Shown here piece by piece: positions 1 to 6,601 of a stretch of 64,000 bases of DNA. The notes below the pieces were generated by a model. That model was not told where the DNA came from and did no database searches. It saw nothing but the letters and a program-made list of their open reading frames with translations. Made by a program: the position numbers and the translations under genes. Source of the DNA: a virus; the IMG/VR virus record IMGVR_UViG_3300021469_000002, positions 1 through 64,000 of that record; one strand, 5' to 3'. Each line of letters begins with the position of its first letter. Positions within the stretch are counted from its first letter, which is position 1.

Positions 1-14
1 CGAAAAAAAAAGCT

Positions 15-334
15 ATTTGTATAGGAAAATTAAAAATATATATCAAATGTATTGGATAAACTTGGAACATTATACATTTGTATAAGAAAATTAAAAATAT
101 ATATCAAATTTTTCAAAAATCCTATACAAATGTATTACTTGAAAAAATATTTGGATCTATAAGTATAAAAGTTGATTGATAAAAAAATTCAACAACCTAG
201 TTCCAGACTTACTTTCCAGGTTTTTTTTCGTCTAATACATTTGTATAGGAAAATCGGAAAATTTGTATAGGAAAATTAAAAATATATATCAAATGTATTT
301 TGTGTTACTATTATCCAATACATTTGTATAGGAT
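15..334. repeat. Iterated AT-rich repeats, candidate origin/operator
   Basis: Three long direct copies of about 34-39 bp start with ATTTGTATAGGAAAATTAAA and end in TATATATCAAAT (15-53, 76-109 with one G-to-A change, 261-299). Three shorter copies of the core AATACATTTGTATAGGA lie at 234-254 and 317-334 (direct) and 118-136 (inverted). The region has no supported gene. A T8 run at 221-228 follows a short CCAGG-ended stretch and could end a transcript entering from the left. Iterons of this kind mark replication origins, centromeres or repressor operators. Which applies here is inference; the histone-fold gene just downstream may be controlled from this region. Confidence 0.7.
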
Positions 335-450
335 ATTTCAATATATATACCAAAATAGCAATATTAATATAAATCGCGAGACATAATATATGATATATGA
401 AACATAAAACACGAAACGCGAAATAGAAACAACGAATAGAGGTGAAAAGA

Positions 451-696
451 ATGTTGGTGTATAACATAATTGGGAAGAGAAGATTGAAAAAACTGCTTTT
501 AGACTATTTAAAACAAAATACAGATATAAGGAGATCAGCTATTGATGAATTAAATCTTTTTTTAACTGAAGTAATTTTAGAAATATTAAAAGAAGCAAAC
601 AGAATTAGAAAAGCAAAAAATCCAAAAAAGAGATTAAGTGGTGATGATATTCGTTTTGCAGTAAAAGAAAAAGTAATAATTAAAAAAGAGAGGTGA
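451..696 (+). CDS. Histone-fold protein (archaeal histone-like)
   Basis: The 81-residue protein has a short first helix, a long amphipathic central helix (about residues 28-52) and a third segment with KKRLSGDDIRFAVKE. This matches the histone-fold ending of archaeal histones (gRkT-x-x-x-DI-x-x-A). The ATG at 451 is preferred over the in-frame GTG at 442 because AGGTG sits about 8 nt upstream of the ATG. Length is close to cellular archaeal histones (about 67-70 residues) with a few extra N-terminal residues. It opens the rightward early cluster and is followed 4 nt later by the ssDNA-binding-like gene. Likely role is compaction or architectural binding of viral DNA. The family call is by motif and helix pattern only. 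Confidence 0.6.
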   Translation: MLVYNIIGKRRLKKLLLDYLKQNTDIRRSAIDELNLFLTEVILEILKEANRIRKAKNPKKRLSGDDIRFAVKEKVIIKKER

Positions 697-700
697 TAAA

Positions 701-1315
701 ATGGTAGAAAAGACATTAGAGCCTAGCCCTGAATTCAATCCAGTAGTAATTCCTGATGGAATTTACAACGCTAAAGTAAAAGATTACAGAGAAAACGTGC
801 ACCCAAAATATGGCGAATCTCTTATTATTGACTTCGAAATTACAGATGGACCACATAAAGGTAAAATAGTAGCTGGGTTTGCAAGTTGGCGAAAATTAAC
901 AAAAAAGACAAAATTATATAAATGGGCAACAAATCTTAATGCACCGGTACCAACAGAAATCGGTGAACCATTTAATCCTGATAATCTAATAGGAAAAACG
1001 GGCAGAATTTTAACCATGCAAGTACAAAGAATAGACAGAGAAGGAAAACCATTTTGGCAGAGCATAGTAAAGGATGTTTTGGGTGCTGAAGGGGCGGCAC
1101 CCTCATCCTCAGAAAAACCTATAACTCCAGAAATACAAAAAAAAGTAGAAGAACGACAAAATAAAATGGAATTATTAAAACAATTTGAGGGAAAATCGTT
1201 TACAGAAGAAGATTTAAAAAAACTAGGCTTTTCAGATGCAGAAATTGACTCTTTAAGAACAATGGGATATATTTATGAGCCTAAACCTGGAGAATTGAGG
1301 TTAGTTTCAGGATGA
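701..1315 (+). CDS. OB-type single-stranded DNA-binding-like protein (DUF669-like)
   Basis: The 204-residue protein opens with a beta-rich domain (about residues 15-130) containing IPDGIYNAKVKDYRE, then ESLIIDFEITDGPHKGKIV, then a WATNLN segment. This pattern is typical of the phage DUF669 and related ssDNA-binding proteins with an OB fold. A charged linker (about 130-150) leads to a C-terminal helical tail. It is translated from an ATG just after AGAGGTGATAAA and its stop overlaps the next ATG (ATGA). Expected role is coating ssDNA during replication or recombination. The function is inferred from fold-like motifs and position in an early-type cluster. Confidence 0.5.
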   Translation: MVEKTLEPSPEFNPVVIPDGIYNAKVKDYRENVHPKYGESLIIDFEITDGPHKGKIVAGFASWRKLTKKTKLYKWATNLNAPVPTEIGEPFNPDNLIGKTGRILTMQVQRIDREGKPFWQSIVKDVLGAEGAAPSSSEKPITPEIQKKVEERQNKMELLKQFEGKSFTEEDLKKLGFSDAEIDSLRTMGYIYEPKPGELRLVSG

Positions 1316-1482
1316 AAAAGAAAATACTATGGAACATTACATGCCCCTTTCATAATATTCCTTTATTAGCAGACATAGATAGTGTCTTTGCTTTTTGCCC
1401 AAAATGTAATTGTTCTTACTTTATATATGAAGTAGAAGACCCAATAAAAAGGCAGGCATTAATTAAATCTAAGGAGGAATAG
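1312..1482 (+). CDS. Small zinc-binding protein
   Basis: This 56-residue ORF starts in an ATGA overlap with the preceding gene and ends 1 nt before the next ATG, so it sits tightly in the operon. It has a CPFH pair near residues 10-13 and CPKC-N-C near residues 29-34, a likely zinc ribbon. Function unknown. Confidence 0.55.
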   Translation: MKKKILWNITCPFHNIPLLADIDSVFAFCPKCNCSYFIYEVEDPIKRQALIKSKEE

Positions 1483-1483
1483 T

Positions 1484-1753
1484 ATGCCTTATATCAAAAA
1501 AGAAGATAGAGAAAAATATGAAGCTTGTATTAATTATATTGTTCAGGAGCTGAATAAATTACCAATAGAAAAAGTGGAAGGCGAACTAAACTATATAATT
1601 AGCAGCATATTGAAATGGTTTTATAGAACGAAACCAAAGTATTTTAATTACAATCGCATGATTGGTTTACTTGAGTGTATAAAATTGGAAGTATATAGAA
1701 GGTGGGTTGCTCCATATGAGGATATAAAAATGGAAGAGAATGGAGATATATAG
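1484..1753 (+). CDS. Hypothetical helical protein
   Basis: An 89-residue mostly helical, charged protein with a strong upstream AAGGAGGA site. No family is recognised. It lies in the same close-packed rightward operon (1 nt after the zinc protein, 10 nt before the next gene). Confidence 0.6.
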   Translation: MPYIKKEDREKYEACINYIVQELNKLPIEKVEGELNYIISSILKWFYRTKPKYFNYNRMIGLLECIKLEVYRRWVAPYEDIKMEENGDI

Positions 1754-1763
1754 GAGGTGAATA

Positions 1764-1970
1764 ATGAAATTATATGAAGACAAATTAAAAAAGATCATAG
1801 CATATATTGAACAATTTGGTGCTATCAAAGATGTAAAAATTATAAATAGTTCCATTCTTTTACGAGAACCTATAAAAAGCAAAGTTATTGAATTTGATTT
1901 AAATAAACCAAACGAATATGAAATCAGATTTATATTAGGTAATGAAAAAATAAAAAAAAGTAAGGAATGA
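1764..1970 (+). CDS. Hypothetical small protein
   Basis: A 68-residue ORF with GGAGGTGA upstream. Predicted mixed helix then beta strands (KVIEFDLNKPNEYEIRFILG). No family recognised. Spacing and Shine-Dalgarno support translation within the operon. Confidence 0.55.
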   Translation: MKLYEDKLKKIIAYIEQFGAIKDVKIINSSILLREPIKSKVIEFDLNKPNEYEIRFILGNEKIKKSKE

Positions 1971-1991
1971 TTATTAATAAGGGGGAGGTTA

Positions 1992-2204
1992 ATGGATCTT
2001 GAAGCAATTATTCTTAATTCCAAAAATAAATCATTAAAAGAATATAAAGAAAATCAACTTTTAACTAAAGAAATCTTAGTTTATGTATGGAGCAGCTATA
2101 TTAAAAAATACAAGATAGGTTTTTTTACCGGAAATACAATGATTCTTCAAAGTAAATTCCTCAAAAGAAAAGTAAATTTTAATATCTCGGAATCGGACGA
2201 GTAA
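1992..2204 (+). CDS. Hypothetical small protein
   Basis: A 70-residue ORF preceded by GGGGGAGG. Its 3' end overlaps the convergent minus-strand gene by 26 nt, so it is probably last in its operon. No family recognised. Confidence 0.5.
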   Translation: MDLEAIILNSKNKSLKEYKENQLLTKEILVYVWSSYIKKYKIGFFTGNTMILQSKFLKRKVNFNISESDE

Positions 2205-2424
2205 ATATTGATCTTTTCTTTTTTAGTTTTTCAATACATCTTCCACAAAGCCATATTGTTTTTCCACCAAAATAAACAGGTCTTAAAGTTGCAAATAAAT
2301 GACATTTTAAACTTGCAATTTTTCTTCCATCACAATAACCTATCTTAGATGCCGTAAGAATTCTTTTCCATCTCGGATTAACAAAATATGCAGGAATTTG
2401 ATATCTTTGAATTCTTTTCACCAT
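2179..2424 (-). CDS. Small zinc-binding protein (C-H-CxxC)
   Basis: An 81-residue basic protein with YCDGRK, LKCHLF and WLCGRCIEK, giving four Cys/His ligands for one zinc. A divergent AT-rich promoter lies just upstream (2425-2458) and the ATG is close to the TATA-like box, consistent with leaderless translation. This gene faces the plus-strand operon and overlaps its last gene tail to tail. Function unknown; a small DNA- or protein-binding zinc finger is likely. Confidence 0.5.
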   Translation of the reverse strand: MVKRIQRYQIPAYFVNPRWKRILTASKIGYCDGRKIASLKCHLFATLRPVYFGGKTIWLCGRCIEKLKKKRSIFTRPIPRY

Positions 2425-2458
2425 AATTAATATTAATATATTTGTATATATAAATAAT
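2425..2458. promoter_or_regulatory. Divergent AT-rich promoter region
   Basis: The 34 bp between the minus-strand zinc protein and the plus-strand HTH protein contain GTATATATAAATAAT, a TATA-like run readable on both strands. Both flanking ATGs are so close that their messages would be leaderless or nearly so. Confidence 0.45.
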
Positions 2459-2986
2459 ATGCCAGGAAAAATAGCTAAAAATCCTGAATTGGCGGAATAT
2501 GCTCGTGATTTAAGAGCAAGAGGATTGGGTTTTAGACAAATAGCAAAAAAAATAAATGAAAGATTTAATACACAAGTATCTCATATGGCAGTGAAAACAT
2601 ATTTTGATAATTTTGGGGCACAAGCAATGGGTATGAAAAAAACAACAATAATACAAACAAGAGAAGAATTAAAACAAGAAATCCTTGATACAACAAAACA
2701 GTTAAAAAAAATAAACAAAGAGATGTGGAAACTATACGAAGAAATAAAAAAAACAGGAAAAGATAAAATGGGTTTAGCAAGAATGAATATGTTAGACAAA
2801 ATTCTTAGGCAGTTAGAATTTAATGCCAGACAATTAGGCAGATTAAGTTCTACAGCTGTTAATATTACACAAATAAATTATGTCGATTTTGCAGTTACTA
2901 TAACAAATTATCTAAAAGAATGGGAAAGGCAAGGATACATTAAAATTCTTAAACCATTAACTCCTCCAACAGATGAAGATTATTAA
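2459..2986 (+). CDS. HTH DNA-binding protein, possible small terminase
   Basis: The 175-residue protein has an N-terminal helix-turn-helix (about residues 8-50, with ARGLGFRQIAKKINERF then SHMAVKTYFDN). A long charged coiled-coil-like middle follows (about 65-120), then a C-terminal TITNYLKEWERQ segment. HTH plus helical oligomerisation is the usual make-up of small terminase subunits, which bind packaging sites. The large terminase is far away (31.3 kb), so a transcription regulator is equally possible. The gene appears to start directly at the promoter, so the message may be leaderless. Confidence 0.45.
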   Translation: MPGKIAKNPELAEYARDLRARGLGFRQIAKKINERFNTQVSHMAVKTYFDNFGAQAMGMKKTTIIQTREELKQEILDTTKQLKKINKEMWKLYEEIKKTGKDKMGLARMNMLDKILRQLEFNARQLGRLSSTAVNITQINYVDFAVTITNYLKEWERQGYIKILKPLTPPTDEDY

Positions 2987-3084
2987 GAATATAGAATTAA
3001 CAATATATGTTTTGGACAATATAAATTAACTAATTCTATTACTCCTAAATATAATTAATAAAAAAAACTAAAAGGAGGTTGTAA

Positions 3085-3357
3085 ATGCGGAAATATGATT
3101 ATAAAAAAGCCAAGAAGATAATAGAAGATTATAAAAATAAAGGTTTAAAAGAAGCATTTCTTGGGATGCAAGAGGATTGGTCCTTAACAGCAGAAACAAT
3201 CTGGAAAAATGGAAAATATTATGTAAATCTCGATAAAAAGAACTTAGAAATATGTGGAATTAATGGTTCGTTATGGGCTACTCCTATTTTAGTACTTGAA
3301 TTTAAAGACGGAACCTATAAAAAACTTTTATGTTATAAAGAAGAACAAGAAACTTAA
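3085..3357 (+). CDS. Hypothetical protein
   Basis: A 90-residue ORF behind AAAAGGAGGTTG. Helical N-terminus then beta strands (YYVNLDKKNLEICGINGS, LVLEFKDGTYKKL). No family recognised. A weak TATA-like ACAATATAAATT lies about 70 nt upstream. Confidence 0.55.
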   Translation: MRKYDYKKAKKIIEDYKNKGLKEAFLGMQEDWSLTAETIWKNGKYYVNLDKKNLEICGINGSLWATPILVLEFKDGTYKKLLCYKEEQET

Positions 3358-3407
3358 TTTTTTGGTTATATCGAAAATAGAAAATAAAAAGAAGGAGGAT
3401 TTAAGAC

Positions 3408-3689
3408 ATGTCAAATAAAAACTTGGAAGATAGGATGTTTTCGCCTGTAATAAAAGAAATGTTTGAAGAATTGGGTAAAAATGGTGAAATACCTCAAATG
3501 ATTGATTTTATGCATAAAAGCAAGAGATCTTATTCGCAAATACTTAAAGTGAAAAACTATCTTTCAGAAGCAGGGATTATTAAAATAAATAAAGAAGGCA
3601 AAGAAATCAAAATAATACTTACTCCCAAAGGAAAAGAAATAATTAATGCCTTCATGAATTTTCTTAATGTTTTACGAAAAAATAAATAA
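3408..3689 (+). CDS. Winged-helix transcription regulator
   Basis: A 93-residue protein with a winged-helix pattern: helices around KSKRSYSQILKVKNYL, then EAGIIKINKEG, wing strands (EIKIILTPKGK) and a closing helix. This resembles MarR/PadR-like archaeal regulators in which a 'LTpkGke' turn follows the wing. The start has AAGGAGGA upstream. It sits just before the strong promoter at 3698-3720, so it may control that promoter. Confidence 0.6.
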   Translation: MSNKNLEDRMFSPVIKEMFEELGKNGEIPQMIDFMHKSKRSYSQILKVKNYLSEAGIIKINKEGKEIKIILTPKGKEIINAFMNFLNVLRKNK

Positions 3690-3697
3690 AATTCCAT

Positions 3698-3720
3698 TAA
3701 CCGAAAACTTTATATATAAG
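3698..3720 (+). promoter_or_regulatory. BRE+TATA promoter
   Basis: TAACCGAAAACTTTATATATAAG combines a BRE-like CCGAAA with a strong TATA box. Near-identical elements occur at 29039-29064 (+), 29023-29046 (-), 27541-27560 (-), 27442-27465 (-) and 32745-32766 (+). About 20-25 nt downstream lies ATG 3738 (a six-codon ORF) and the base of a stem-loop at 3741-3790. Confidence 0.75.
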
Positions 3721-3740
3721 TTAATACATAATAATAAATG

Positions 3741-3790
3741 AGTGTTTCGGTAGTTTAATGAGCCAAAAGCTCAAAGCATTCCCGAGCACT
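3741..3790 (+). ncRNA. Candidate structured leader or small RNA
   Basis: AGTGTTTCGG (3741-3750) pairs with CCCGAGCACT (3781-3790), with two G-U pairs and one mismatch. It encloses a second hairpin GAGC-CAAAA-GCTC (3760-3772). The fold begins where transcription from the 3698-3720 promoter should start. A six-codon ORF (ATG 3738 to TAA) overlaps the 5' arm. It may be a 5' leader controlling the 3815 gene or a free small RNA. The fold was drawn by eye. Confidence 0.4.
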
Positions 3791-3814
3791 TTATATTAAA
3801 AAAAAGGAAACAGA

Positions 3815-4228
3815 ATGTTAAAAAAATTAATTAAAAAACTAAAGGGAGTTGATATGCCTAAAGAAAAACAAGTTTCATACAAAATTAAAAAAATAATCAA
3901 ACAATTCAAGATTCCTTTACCACAAAAAGAAATAGAGAAAATCAGCAAAAAGGAAACCATGATATATGCAGAAGATATTCTTGCATATTTGATGAATAGA
4001 AGCAATAAACTAAATATTTTATTTAAACAAGCTGAAGAAAAAAATAAAAAAATTATTACTACTGATTCTGCTCTTTATGAAGCAATTGGCTCTGCAAGAG
4101 GAAACGTTGAAGTACCTCTTGATAGATTAAAAAAAGTTCTCTGGAATATTACTATAATTCCTCAAGAAAAAAAGCAACTTACAAGAGAGCGAATGCATGA
4201 AATTAGAAGAGCTTATGGTGGTATATAA
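3815..4228 (+). CDS. Hypothetical protein, weakly PIN-like
   Basis: A 137-residue basic protein. A second start at 3854 (GGGAG six bases upstream) would remove 13 residues. KKIITTDSALYEAIGSAR resembles the late acidic motif of PIN nucleases, but the early catalytic aspartates are not evident, so this is only a hint. It heads a plus-strand operon of small genes from the promoter at 3.7 kb and overlaps the next gene by 1 nt. Confidence 0.45.
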   Translation: MLKKLIKKLKGVDMPKEKQVSYKIKKIIKQFKIPLPQKEIEKISKKETMIYAEDILAYLMNRSNKLNILFKQAEEKNKKIITTDSALYEAIGSARGNVEVPLDRLKKVLWNITIIPQEKKQLTRERMHEIRRAYGGI

Positions 4229-4440
4229 TGAGCAAGATTTCCGAAAACACAAAAAAAACAATTAAGAATCAAATATTAAATATCGTATCAGATAATTTTC
4301 AATCTACTAATAATATAGCAAAAAAAATAGGAAGAAGCTGGGAATTTACATCAAGTTTATTATCTGAATTAAAAAATGAAAAAAAAATAATAGAATTACA
4401 AATATCGAATTTAAAAGTTTGGAAAAAATATGGAGGTTGA
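4228..4440 (+). CDS. Winged-helix DNA-binding protein
   Basis: A 70-residue protein with helix (TIKNQILNIVSDN), recognition pair (STNNIAKKIGRSWEFTSSLL) and wing (IIELQISNLKVWKKYG), a compact winged helix. Its start overlaps the preceding stop. Probably a regulator of the early region. Confidence 0.55.
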   Translation: MSKISENTKKTIKNQILNIVSDNFQSTNNIAKKIGRSWEFTSSLLSELKNEKKIIELQISNLKVWKKYGG

Positions 4441-4443
4441 ATT

Positions 4444-4638
4444 ATGCGATTAAATGTACATAAATTATCGTTGTGCGTTGCAGAAAAAGAAGGAAAAAAG
4501 AAAGAAATGTCTATTGCACAAATTAAAGAATGCATTAAATATACTTTAAGGATTTTAGGTATGCATTCCAATAAAGATATTATAGATACTATAAATGCAT
4601 ACAGACCAAAAAATAAAAGAAAAAAATATGGTGAATAA
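4444..4638 (+). CDS. Hypothetical small protein
   Basis: A 64-residue lysine-rich ORF preceded by ATGGAGGTTGA and abutting the next ATG exactly (TAA then ATG at 4639). No family recognised. Confidence 0.5.
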   Translation: MRLNVHKLSLCVAEKEGKKKEMSIAQIKECIKYTLRILGMHSNKDIIDTINAYRPKNKRKKYGE

Positions 4639-4827
4639 ATGGGATATTCAGTAGTAAATTCAAAAGGAATTAAATATTGGTTACATAGAGTTTTGGCTAA
4701 AAAAAATAAAAGATATATATATTATTTTTCAAAAAACCCCGAAAATTCAATTGAATTACCAGAAAATTATATAGTGATTGAGTCGCCATATAGTAAAATA
4801 CCTATGCTGAAAAAGAAGAGGTGGTAA
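4639..4827 (+). CDS. Small archaeal-type protein of unknown function
   Basis: A 62-residue protein with NSKGIKYWLHRV, YIYYFSKNP, ELPENYIVIES and PMLKKK. This spacing reminds me of small conserved proteins of unknown function in archaeal genomes, which is a recollection and not a tested match. It lies in the same close-packed operon. Confidence 0.55.
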   Translation: MGYSVVNSKGIKYWLHRVLAKKNKRYIYYFSKNPENSIELPENYIVIESPYSKIPMLKKKRW

Positions 4828-4828
4828 T

Positions 4829-5098
4829 TTGCCTAAAACAACTTCAACAAAAAATATCATTTTCGATGAAAAAACAAAAGGAGTAAAAGTAATTAAAACT
4901 ATTACAGAAGTATTTGACAAACGTGAAATATATAATGTGTATAATAATTTAAAACAACAACTTTCTACATTTGAAAAGCAAATTATTCAAATGCAACAAG
5001 CTATTGAAAACATAAAAAAAGATCTTAGAGAATTGGGTCCAATTTATGACAAAATCAAAGATGAAGTAGAAAAAGAAAAAAGTGAAGAAAATGTTTAG
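4829..5098 (+). CDS. Coiled-coil protein, prefoldin-like shape
   Basis: An 89-residue protein read from a TTG at 4829, with GAGGTGG about 8 nt upstream. After a beta-hairpin-like N-terminus, residues about 30-85 form a long coiled coil (KQQLSTFEKQIIQMQQAIEN). No specific family. The stop overlaps the next ATG. Confidence 0.5.
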   Translation: MPKTTSTKNIIFDEKTKGVKVIKTITEVFDKREIYNVYNNLKQQLSTFEKQIIQMQQAIENIKKDLRELGPIYDKIKDEVEKEKSEENV

Positions 5099-5330
5099 AA
5101 AAAAATTCAGCAAAAAAGATTTTGAAGAATTTATTAAATTTAAAAAGTTTGATGAACATGCTTTCTATATAGTGACAGTTGGTAATGATAAGTATGAACC
5201 TACATTAGAAGTTATTAATCAAATCGGAGATACTTTACAAAAAACATTTCCTGATATGAAATTTATAATTGTTCCTAACTATATCAAAATAGTAGGTTTT
5301 GAACCAATTAAATCAACAAACTCAAAATAG
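5091..5330 (+). CDS. Hypothetical protein
   Basis: A 79-residue protein from ATG 5091 (an in-frame GTG at 5082 is the alternative). ATG 5091 overlaps the previous stop, the usual pattern here. It has a basic helical N-terminus and alternating strands (HAFYIVTVGNDKYEP, MKFIIVPNYIKIVGFEP), suggesting a small alpha/beta fold. No family recognised. Confidence 0.5.
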   Translation: MFRKKFSKKDFEEFIKFKKFDEHAFYIVTVGNDKYEPTLEVINQIGDTLQKTFPDMKFIIVPNYIKIVGFEPIKSTNSK

Positions 5331-5342
5331 GAGGGATGAAAT

Positions 5343-5651
5343 ATGGCAGAAGAATTAAAAAATGTTATATATGTGGGAAATAAACCACCTATAATATATG
5401 CAGCCAGTATTCAAACCCAAGCGGTTTCAGGAGAAACAGAAATACATTTAAAAGCAAGAGGAAAAGCAACAGCAAGAGCTATAGATGTAAGTCAATTAGC
5501 AATTAATAAATTCTTGCCTGATTGGGAAGTAGCTGATGTACAGATTGGCACAGAAGAAATAGAATTTGAAAAGGAAAACAAAGAGACAAAAAAGAAAGAG
5601 ACAATAAAAATAAATGTCTCGACTATAGATATCACATTAAAAAAGAAATAA
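5343..5651 (+). CDS. albA: Alba-family DNA/RNA-binding chromatin protein
   Basis: A 102-residue protein matching Alba along its length: NVIYVGNKPPIIYAASIQTQ, EIHLKARGKATARAIDVSQ, the FLPDWEVADVQIGTEE segment, and a closing strand pair (INVSTIDITL). Alba binds DNA and RNA as a dimer and is a main archaeal chromatin protein. Start supported by GGAGGGATGAA. Together with the histone-fold protein, this element carries two kinds of archaeal chromatin protein. A stem-loop follows the stop. Confidence 0.85.
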   Translation: MAEELKNVIYVGNKPPIIYAASIQTQAVSGETEIHLKARGKATARAIDVSQLAINKFLPDWEVADVQIGTEEIEFEKENKETKKKETIKINVSTIDITLKKK

Positions 5652-5711
5652 TTCTCCAAAGAATATGCGGAATTAGATATACCTTTTAAACCTTTCGTGT
5701 ATTCGGAGAAT
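5651..5711 (+). promoter_or_regulatory. Stem-loop after alba
   Basis: ATTCTCC-aaa-GAATA (5651-5665) pairs with TATTC-GGAGAAT (5700-5711), a 12-bp stem with a 3-nt bulge and a 34-nt loop. It starts at the alba stop and its 3' arm precedes the next Shine-Dalgarno, so it could protect the alba message or gate the downstream gene. Confidence 0.45.
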
Positions 5712-5726
5712 AGAGGTGAATAGAAT

Positions 5727-5858
5727 ATGTGGAATAGAATTTTGATTGTTGGCGGTTCGAGTAAGGAAGATTATACTACTTATGATATTTTAAATATATT
5801 ATTAGCAAATTTAACAAAAAAGGAGTTGGAAGAATTTAAAAAATCCCTAAATCCCTAA
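5727..5858 (+). CDS. Small hypothetical protein
   Basis: A 43-residue ORF with AGAGGTGAATAGA upstream: hydrophobic strand (RILIVGGSS), then two helices with a charged end. No family recognised. Shine-Dalgarno and position support it. Confidence 0.45.
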   Translation: MWNRILIVGGSSKEDYTTYDILNILLANLTKKELEEFKKSLNP

Positions 5859-5884
5859 ACAGCCCGCCACTATACACTTGGAAT

Positions 5885-6025
5885 ATGGTCTCCATGATAG
5901 AAGAAAAAGAAGGAACAATAATTGATGTTAAGAAATATGGGAAGTGGTTAATAGTATCGTATAGAGGCAGATGGGGAATATCATTTCATAAGATTAGAAT
6001 AGATGATGGTAAACTCCATGAGTGA
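5885..6025 (+). CDS. Small beta-rich protein, intact copy of a duplicated gene
   Basis: A 46-residue ORF (alternative start at 5894) with GTIIDVKKYGKWLIVSYRGR then WGISFHKIRIDD. A second copy about 380 bp downstream (6265-6384) is disrupted by a stop. No Shine-Dalgarno is clear at the first ATG. Function unknown. Confidence 0.45.
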   Translation: MVSMIEEKEGTIIDVKKYGKWLIVSYRGRWGISFHKIRIDDGKLHE

Positions 6026-6070
6026 AGACACACCGTAGATTGGCTGGGGGAGAAAAAGTGAGGTGATTAA

Positions 6071-6307
6071 ATGAAAAAAGAAGTAATCGCATATGCTATG
6101 GCTTCAATTATTTTTAATAATGGTATATGCCCGTTTTGTAAAGTCAAAATAGCTGAAAGATACATTAGTTTATCAGATGTAGAGAAGCACATAGAAGAAA
6201 AGAACGAATACTCGCTTTGGGAAAAATCTTATAAAAGAAGAGGTGATTTGAAAAATGAGCAAAAGGAACAACAATTGATGTTAAGAAGTTCGGCAAATAG
6301 CTTATAA
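6071..6307 (+). CDS. Small CxxC protein with run-on C-terminus
   Basis: A 78-residue ORF behind GAGGTGATTAA. The first 60 residues contain NGICPFCKVKIAERY, a zinc-knuckle-like CxxC, and a DVEKHIEEK helix. The last 15-18 residues run over the out-of-frame pseudogene copy at 6265-6384, so the natural C-terminus may have been changed by a frameshift or fusion. Confidence 0.45.
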   Translation: MKKEVIAYAMASIIFNNGICPFCKVKIAERYISLSDVEKHIEEKNEYSLWEKSYKRRGDLKNEQKEQQLMLRSSANSL

Positions 6308-6384
6308 TTTCATACAAAGGCAGGTTTGGAATATCTTTCCATAAGATTAGAATTGATGAGGAGGTTGGAAAAGATGAGGGATGA
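6265..6384 (+). pseudogene. Decayed second copy of the 5885-6025 gene
   Basis: The frame starting GGA at 6265 reads GTTIDVKKFGK-stop-LIISYKGR then FGISFHKIRIDEE. It matches the intact copy nearly residue for residue, except that the Trp codon TGG is TAG (6298-6300). Upstream the frame is closed by TGA, so no start remains. A duplication followed by decay is the simplest reading. Confidence 0.65.
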
Positions 6385-6406
6385 AGAATTAATTTGGTGA
6401 AAGAAA

Positions 6407-6583
6407 ATGTCTGAAAGAACAGATGAAAAGCACAAGCAAGTTTTTCCTTTTGCACCAATATCACTCGATGAACCATATTGTCCGTATTGCGGTGCTCGTG
6501 AGTTCCACACAATACATTTCTGTAGGAAGCATAAGCGGTTCGAGTGTATTGTTCAAAGATATGAAGAAGACAAAGATAAATAA
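6407..6583 (+). CDS. Small zinc-finger protein
   Basis: A 58-residue ORF with PYCPYCGAREF followed by HTIHFCRKHKRFECIV, giving CxxC and C/H/C ligands for one zinc. Upstream GGTGAAAGAAA is a fair Shine-Dalgarno. It ends 18 nt before the DpdA-like gene. Function unknown. Confidence 0.55.
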   Translation: MSERTDEKHKQVFPFAPISLDEPYCPYCGAREFHTIHFCRKHKRFECIVQRYEEDKDK

Positions 6584-6601
6584 CTTACAAGGTGAGAGAA
6601 A

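Noticed and set aside
15-334. CRISPR array at the left edge
   Set aside because: Repeats vary in length and orientation and spacing is irregular, with AT-rich rather than unique spacers.
5740-5780. tRNA-like GGTTCGA segment
   Set aside because: Only the T-loop-like bases are present; no acceptor or anticodon stems could be drawn.
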